A stretch of 64,000 nt of DNA, from positions 2,908,601 to 2,972,600 of the forward strand of contig CM030940.1 in the NCBI GenBank assembly GCA_018136815.1, given 5' to 3'. The notes under the pieces are model-generated. The model was not told the DNA's origin. It worked only from the letters and a program-made list of their open reading frames with translations, and ran no database searches. Position numbers and translations under genes: made by a program. The DNA is from Isochrysis galbana (Eukaryota > Haptophyta > Isochrysidales > Isochrysidaceae). Positions 60,750-64,000 of the stretch are shown here, piece after piece; position 1 is the stretch's first letter; each line of letters starts with the position of its first letter.

Positions 60750-63468
60750 ATGGAGGAGGGGGAAGGGGGAGAGCGGTGGGCTACACATATGGAGGAGAGC
60801 GCGGTGAGGCTGGCGCTCGAGCAATGGCAGCCGATGCTGCCGATGCCCTTCCGCATGATCGACGAGCTGCTGGGCGAACTGATCGACGCGACGCTCCTCC
60901 AGATCGAGCTGAGTGAGGCTGAGCACGAGCGTAGGCTTCAACGTGCGCCTGAGCCGGACGAGGAGTGTGGGTATGTTGAGCCACGCGCCGAGTTCTATCT
61001 CTCTGCGCCGCCTGTGCTGGGCGAACTCTCCAAGGCTCTAGTCGTCCAGTTGGCGCCTGGAATTATGGTCGTAGGTGGCGCCTCCCCGCCCAGCAAGCTC
61101 TGGCTTTGGGAGGAGGACCGGAAGCCTCAAGAGATAATCACCTTGGCCGAGGGCACTACGGTGCGGGCGATTGAGGTTGTTCCAGTTGGCACGATGGGCG
61201 CAGCATCAATTGATGACGGCAGCGAGACCCGTCGGCTCATGGCCGTCGCACATGCTGCGATTCCGGCCGATCCCGCATCGGATCTGGGGACAGAGTCTCT
61301 GCCTCCCACCACTGCATTTATATACGTCGTGGATATGACCCCACCGAGCGAGAGCCCGGCAGACTGGTCCGTCAGTGTGAGGATGCAGCTGGAGGCCCCC
61401 ATCGACCACGCTGTGATGACACAGATCTCAGAAGATGGCTCCCTCATTGCATGCCCTGGTGTTGAGAATACCATCCAACTGTATCGGCTTCCGCCACCTG
61501 CTAAGCCATCATCGGAAAAGGAGGGAGACGCTGTTGGCTATGCTTCAGCAACTCCTCAGGTTTTCTCTCCCGCATACACGGTGGTCTACCCGGGCAACGA
61601 TGCTCCTCACATCAGCTTTCTACTCGGCCCTCGCGCCCGTGCCCTGAGCGAGCCTCTACGGTGGTGTGCGTGCGGCCTGATGATTTGGACCTCTACACTA
61701 CCACAGCTGAAGCAAGTGGTTTTTCCGTCATCAATCGCAACGCTGGCCAGCGACGGACCTGTTGACCTGGAGTCATATTCGCTCCAATGGCGCGTACCCC
61801 ACCCAATAACGGCGAGTGCACAGGGTGCACATAGCGTGTGCTTTGCGACAGGGCATTCAGATGGCTCATTGATCGTCTGGGATACCAACTTGCGTTGTGT
61901 GAAGTACACTTTGCAAAGGCACGCTTCGCCCATCACACACCTTGCCTTCTACCGGGGCTCGATGCTACTTTCTCTGGCTGCCGATGCGACTCTGCATTGT
62001 TACGACATTTCTGCCGACGCAGAGACCGGGCAGGTGCGCATCAGGCCCTCTCTCTTCGTAAAGAGGCTTTCTCCATAGAGACAAGAAGATCCTTGTCGCT
62101 ACTGAGCCTATGCTAAGTGCCAATTTCACACCTCCCATATAAATTCACTCATGCCATGCAGGGTAAACTGACCTTTCGAAGGCGACTGGATACCTCTGCG
62201 GGACAGTATGAGTGGATTGGCTGGACGCACCAGCTGCCACTTGCCTTCGTCGCATCGTCGGGCGAGGCGCGTGTCTTTGACCACAACGGCGACATTATCG
62301 CTCGATTGATGGCACCGTCGGAGGCACAGATGTACCTGAGCCGAACGGGGGCGTCTGGATTCACGCCTGACGCCGTGCGTACGCTCCTTGCCTTTGCTGA
62401 TGGACCCAGCTTGGTGTCACAATCAGTGACGGACAGTAGGCAGTCCTCCAAATCTGCCCTTGCGATTTCAGAGGAGGGTCGGCCTCAAGGCGGAGATGCG
62501 GATCCCGAAACGGACGTGGAGATTGCCTCTCCGACAGGCGCGCTGCTTGCCTTCGGTGTCGGCGATATTCTCCTCGCCGCATATCCAAACCTTGGAGACG
62601 ACCACTTGCCGGCTTCTGCACTGCACGAGGTGTTGACCAAGCTTCCACACACGCAGCGATCAGATGCGGACGCCGTGTCCGCACTCCTGTACCCGCCAAA
62701 GGTCTCTGGCACTGCTAGTGGCGGGCGGCGCGTCGGCGCGAGATCACATCGGGCAAACAGCTCCATACCGTTTGATGCACGTTCAAACGCGAGCAGTCGC
62801 AGCGGCCCAGCCAGTCGGATGTCGTCTCACCCACCTTCCGAGCTTCGTGTCGCCGCAAATCGTGCTGCCATTGACTCACACATGCACACCGCCAGCCGAG
62901 CCACATTTGCAAGCTCGGTCGGGGAGCCAAGTATCGCGGGTAGCACAGTCACCCGTCGCGGCGGGACGTTGGGGGTGGCCGAGTCTATTGCGGGAGGATC
63001 CGTTGCCGGAACTTCCTTCGCAGCTGGGTCTGCTGCGGGCTTCTCATGTGCTTCCGGCGGCGGGCAATCCCTCGGCTCTCATGCAAATCCTTCGCCAGGC
63101 TCTGTGTCTGGCGCCTCTTATACTTCCGGGGCTTCTTCTGCACGATCAAGACAGGCGGGGGGCGTAGGTGTGCGCCGTGTCCGACCACACCTGCCAACAC
63201 ATTTGCGAAGATGGTTAGGAGATAGCATATCCACTGTGACTTTTGGGAATTGCCTTTGCCTTGCTAGAGGGCCGTGAAAGGGCGCTCCTTTCGCACTCAC
63301 CCTCCTCAATTTCTTGCCCGAAACCTTTTTGCAGGCTTCTACTTTGACGAGACTGCCCGCGTGCAGCGTGAGATGCGCAACCGCCTTCATAGCCGATTCG
63401 TGCGAGAGTCCCGCACCAACCGACGATTACAAGAGCTCAAGGCTTTGGCAGGCAAGATGCAAGCGTAG
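60750..63468 (+). CDS. WD-repeat protein, possibly WDR93/CFAP297-like
   Basis: Exons 60750-62033, 62162-63167 and 63335-63468 join in frame (TGQ/GKLTFRRRL and GGVG/FYFDETARVQ) with GT-AG introns of 128 and 167 bp, giving 807 residues; an alternative start at 60789 gives 794. The N-terminus has LEQWQPMLPMPFRMIDELLG, a helical lead-in. Exon 1 contains diverged WD units, the clearest being FATGHSDGSLIVWDTNLRCV and HASPITHLAFYRGSMLLSLA. Exon 2 ends in a Ser/Ala/Gly-rich low-complexity region, and the last exon is a basic helix (REMRNRLHSRFVRESRTNRR). The overall plan recalls WDR93, a ciliary central-apparatus WD protein, but I am not certain of the family. With the PG-repeat gene it points to a flagellated organism. 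Confidence 0.8.
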
Positions 63469-63794
63469 ATTCATGGAGGCCGTCACTTTGTCGGTTGGGC
63501 AGGCGTTTCTAGTTCTGATTACTACCCTTGAGTACTACAGCATGGAAGGGCAACAAGTCGGGAGTCCGTAACTTTACAGTCAAGCAGTCGTACATAAAAC
63601 TAACTAATCACACGCCGTGGACAAGGACAAACAGCACATCGCGGTCTTCGTTGTTTACTTTCATCGTGGTTCGGATCCCAGTACCGCCAAGCAGCCCACT
63701 TGCCACTTGCGCCATCCAATGTCTGCCATTCTGGCAGGCATGTTATATTTTAGACCCACCACCGATGGTATTTTGTTGTAGATATGGGGTAAAA

Positions 63795-64000
63795 TGTGTA
63801 TAATAATAAAACATCTGAAGATTCGGGCTACTCATGCTAGCTATATATACGGGTCCACGCACTCACGGTACTCACTAACGACATCGCCTATACCCCAGTT
63901 TACTCACTCCCTTACACTACCCCCTTCATTCCTTTGTCTTTGGTATCGGGGGGGGGGGCCGCGTGCACTACAACGGGCCAAGTGCAGGGGGTGGGCTGGG
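63795..64000 (-). mobile_element. LINE 3' UTR and tail (-), running off the window
   Basis: From the right: ...GGGCCAAGTGC at 63974, then a G run, ATTCCTTTGTCTTTGGTATC, CATCGCCTATACCCCAGTTT, CTAGCTATATATACGGGTCC, and the tail AAAACATCTGAAGATTCGGG at 63807. It matches 44935-45230. It lies about 330 bp beyond the WD-repeat gene and continues past the right edge. Confidence 0.7.

Overview
This is nuclear DNA from a GC-rich, flagellated, unicellular eukaryote, probably an alga or other protist; I cannot place it more precisely. The evidence is GT-AG introns of about 80-250 bp inside conserved eukaryotic genes, genes for axonemal-type proteins, and a high load of transposons. Long poly-G/poly-C or C/T-rich tracts lie just upstream of most start codons. 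There are no bacterial operons, tRNAs, rRNAs or CRISPR arrays.

Thirteen genes can be read with reasonable confidence. From left to right: the 3' end of ARPC4 (Arp2/3 complex, 1-358); a hypothetical protein (7850-8425, -); a fusion of an ATG10-like E2 domain, an OB fold and a SpoU/TrmH RNA methyltransferase (12693-15092, -); a U1-type zinc-finger protein (18726-19895, +); a PG-rich-repeat (STPG/SHIPPO) axonemal-type protein with a calflagin-like C-terminus (21453-24119, -); glyoxalase II (27352-28678, +, three exons); a RanBP2-type zinc-finger protein (31469-32584, +); the mitochondrial trifunctional enzyme alpha subunit (35064-37392, -, two exons); NAD-dependent glycerol-3-phosphate dehydrogenase (42601-44314, +, four exons); a tail-anchored cytochrome b5 (48593-49180, -, two exons); an ELL-like elongation factor (51885-52622, -); PAXBP1/GCFC (53953-56876, -, two exons); and a WD-repeat protein perhaps related to WDR93/CFAP297 (60750-63468, +, three exons). 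Two broken genes are also present: an ankyrin-repeat gene (29700-30221, -) and the N-terminus of a membrane protein (59290-59592, -). The genes do not form a pathway. They are housekeeping and motility genes separated by repeats.

The space between genes is mostly mobile DNA, and several insertions can be delimited to the base. A LINE-type non-LTR family supplies many 3' tails, a zinc-knuckle ORF and an RT fragment; one internally deleted copy (1825-3533) has intact ends and a 19-nt target-site duplication (TSD). A retroposon family (element A, about 760 bp, and a relative A2, 937 bp) has TSDs of 15-19 nt. There are two hAT-type elements with perfect 8-bp TSDs (8931-9556 and 25091-25967), a TIR element with a perfect 10-bp TSD (37868-38297), and a dispersed element that carries a minisatellite (38992-39722 and 57208-57714). 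Further low-copy families are called B, E and F here.

The most unusual observations are the ATG10-OB-TrmH fusion, whose stop codon lies in LINE-derived sequence; the end-intact LINE deletion derivative with a single fused ORF; the minisatellite-bearing element; and a retroposon insertion whose TSD recreates the start codon of the gene it hit.
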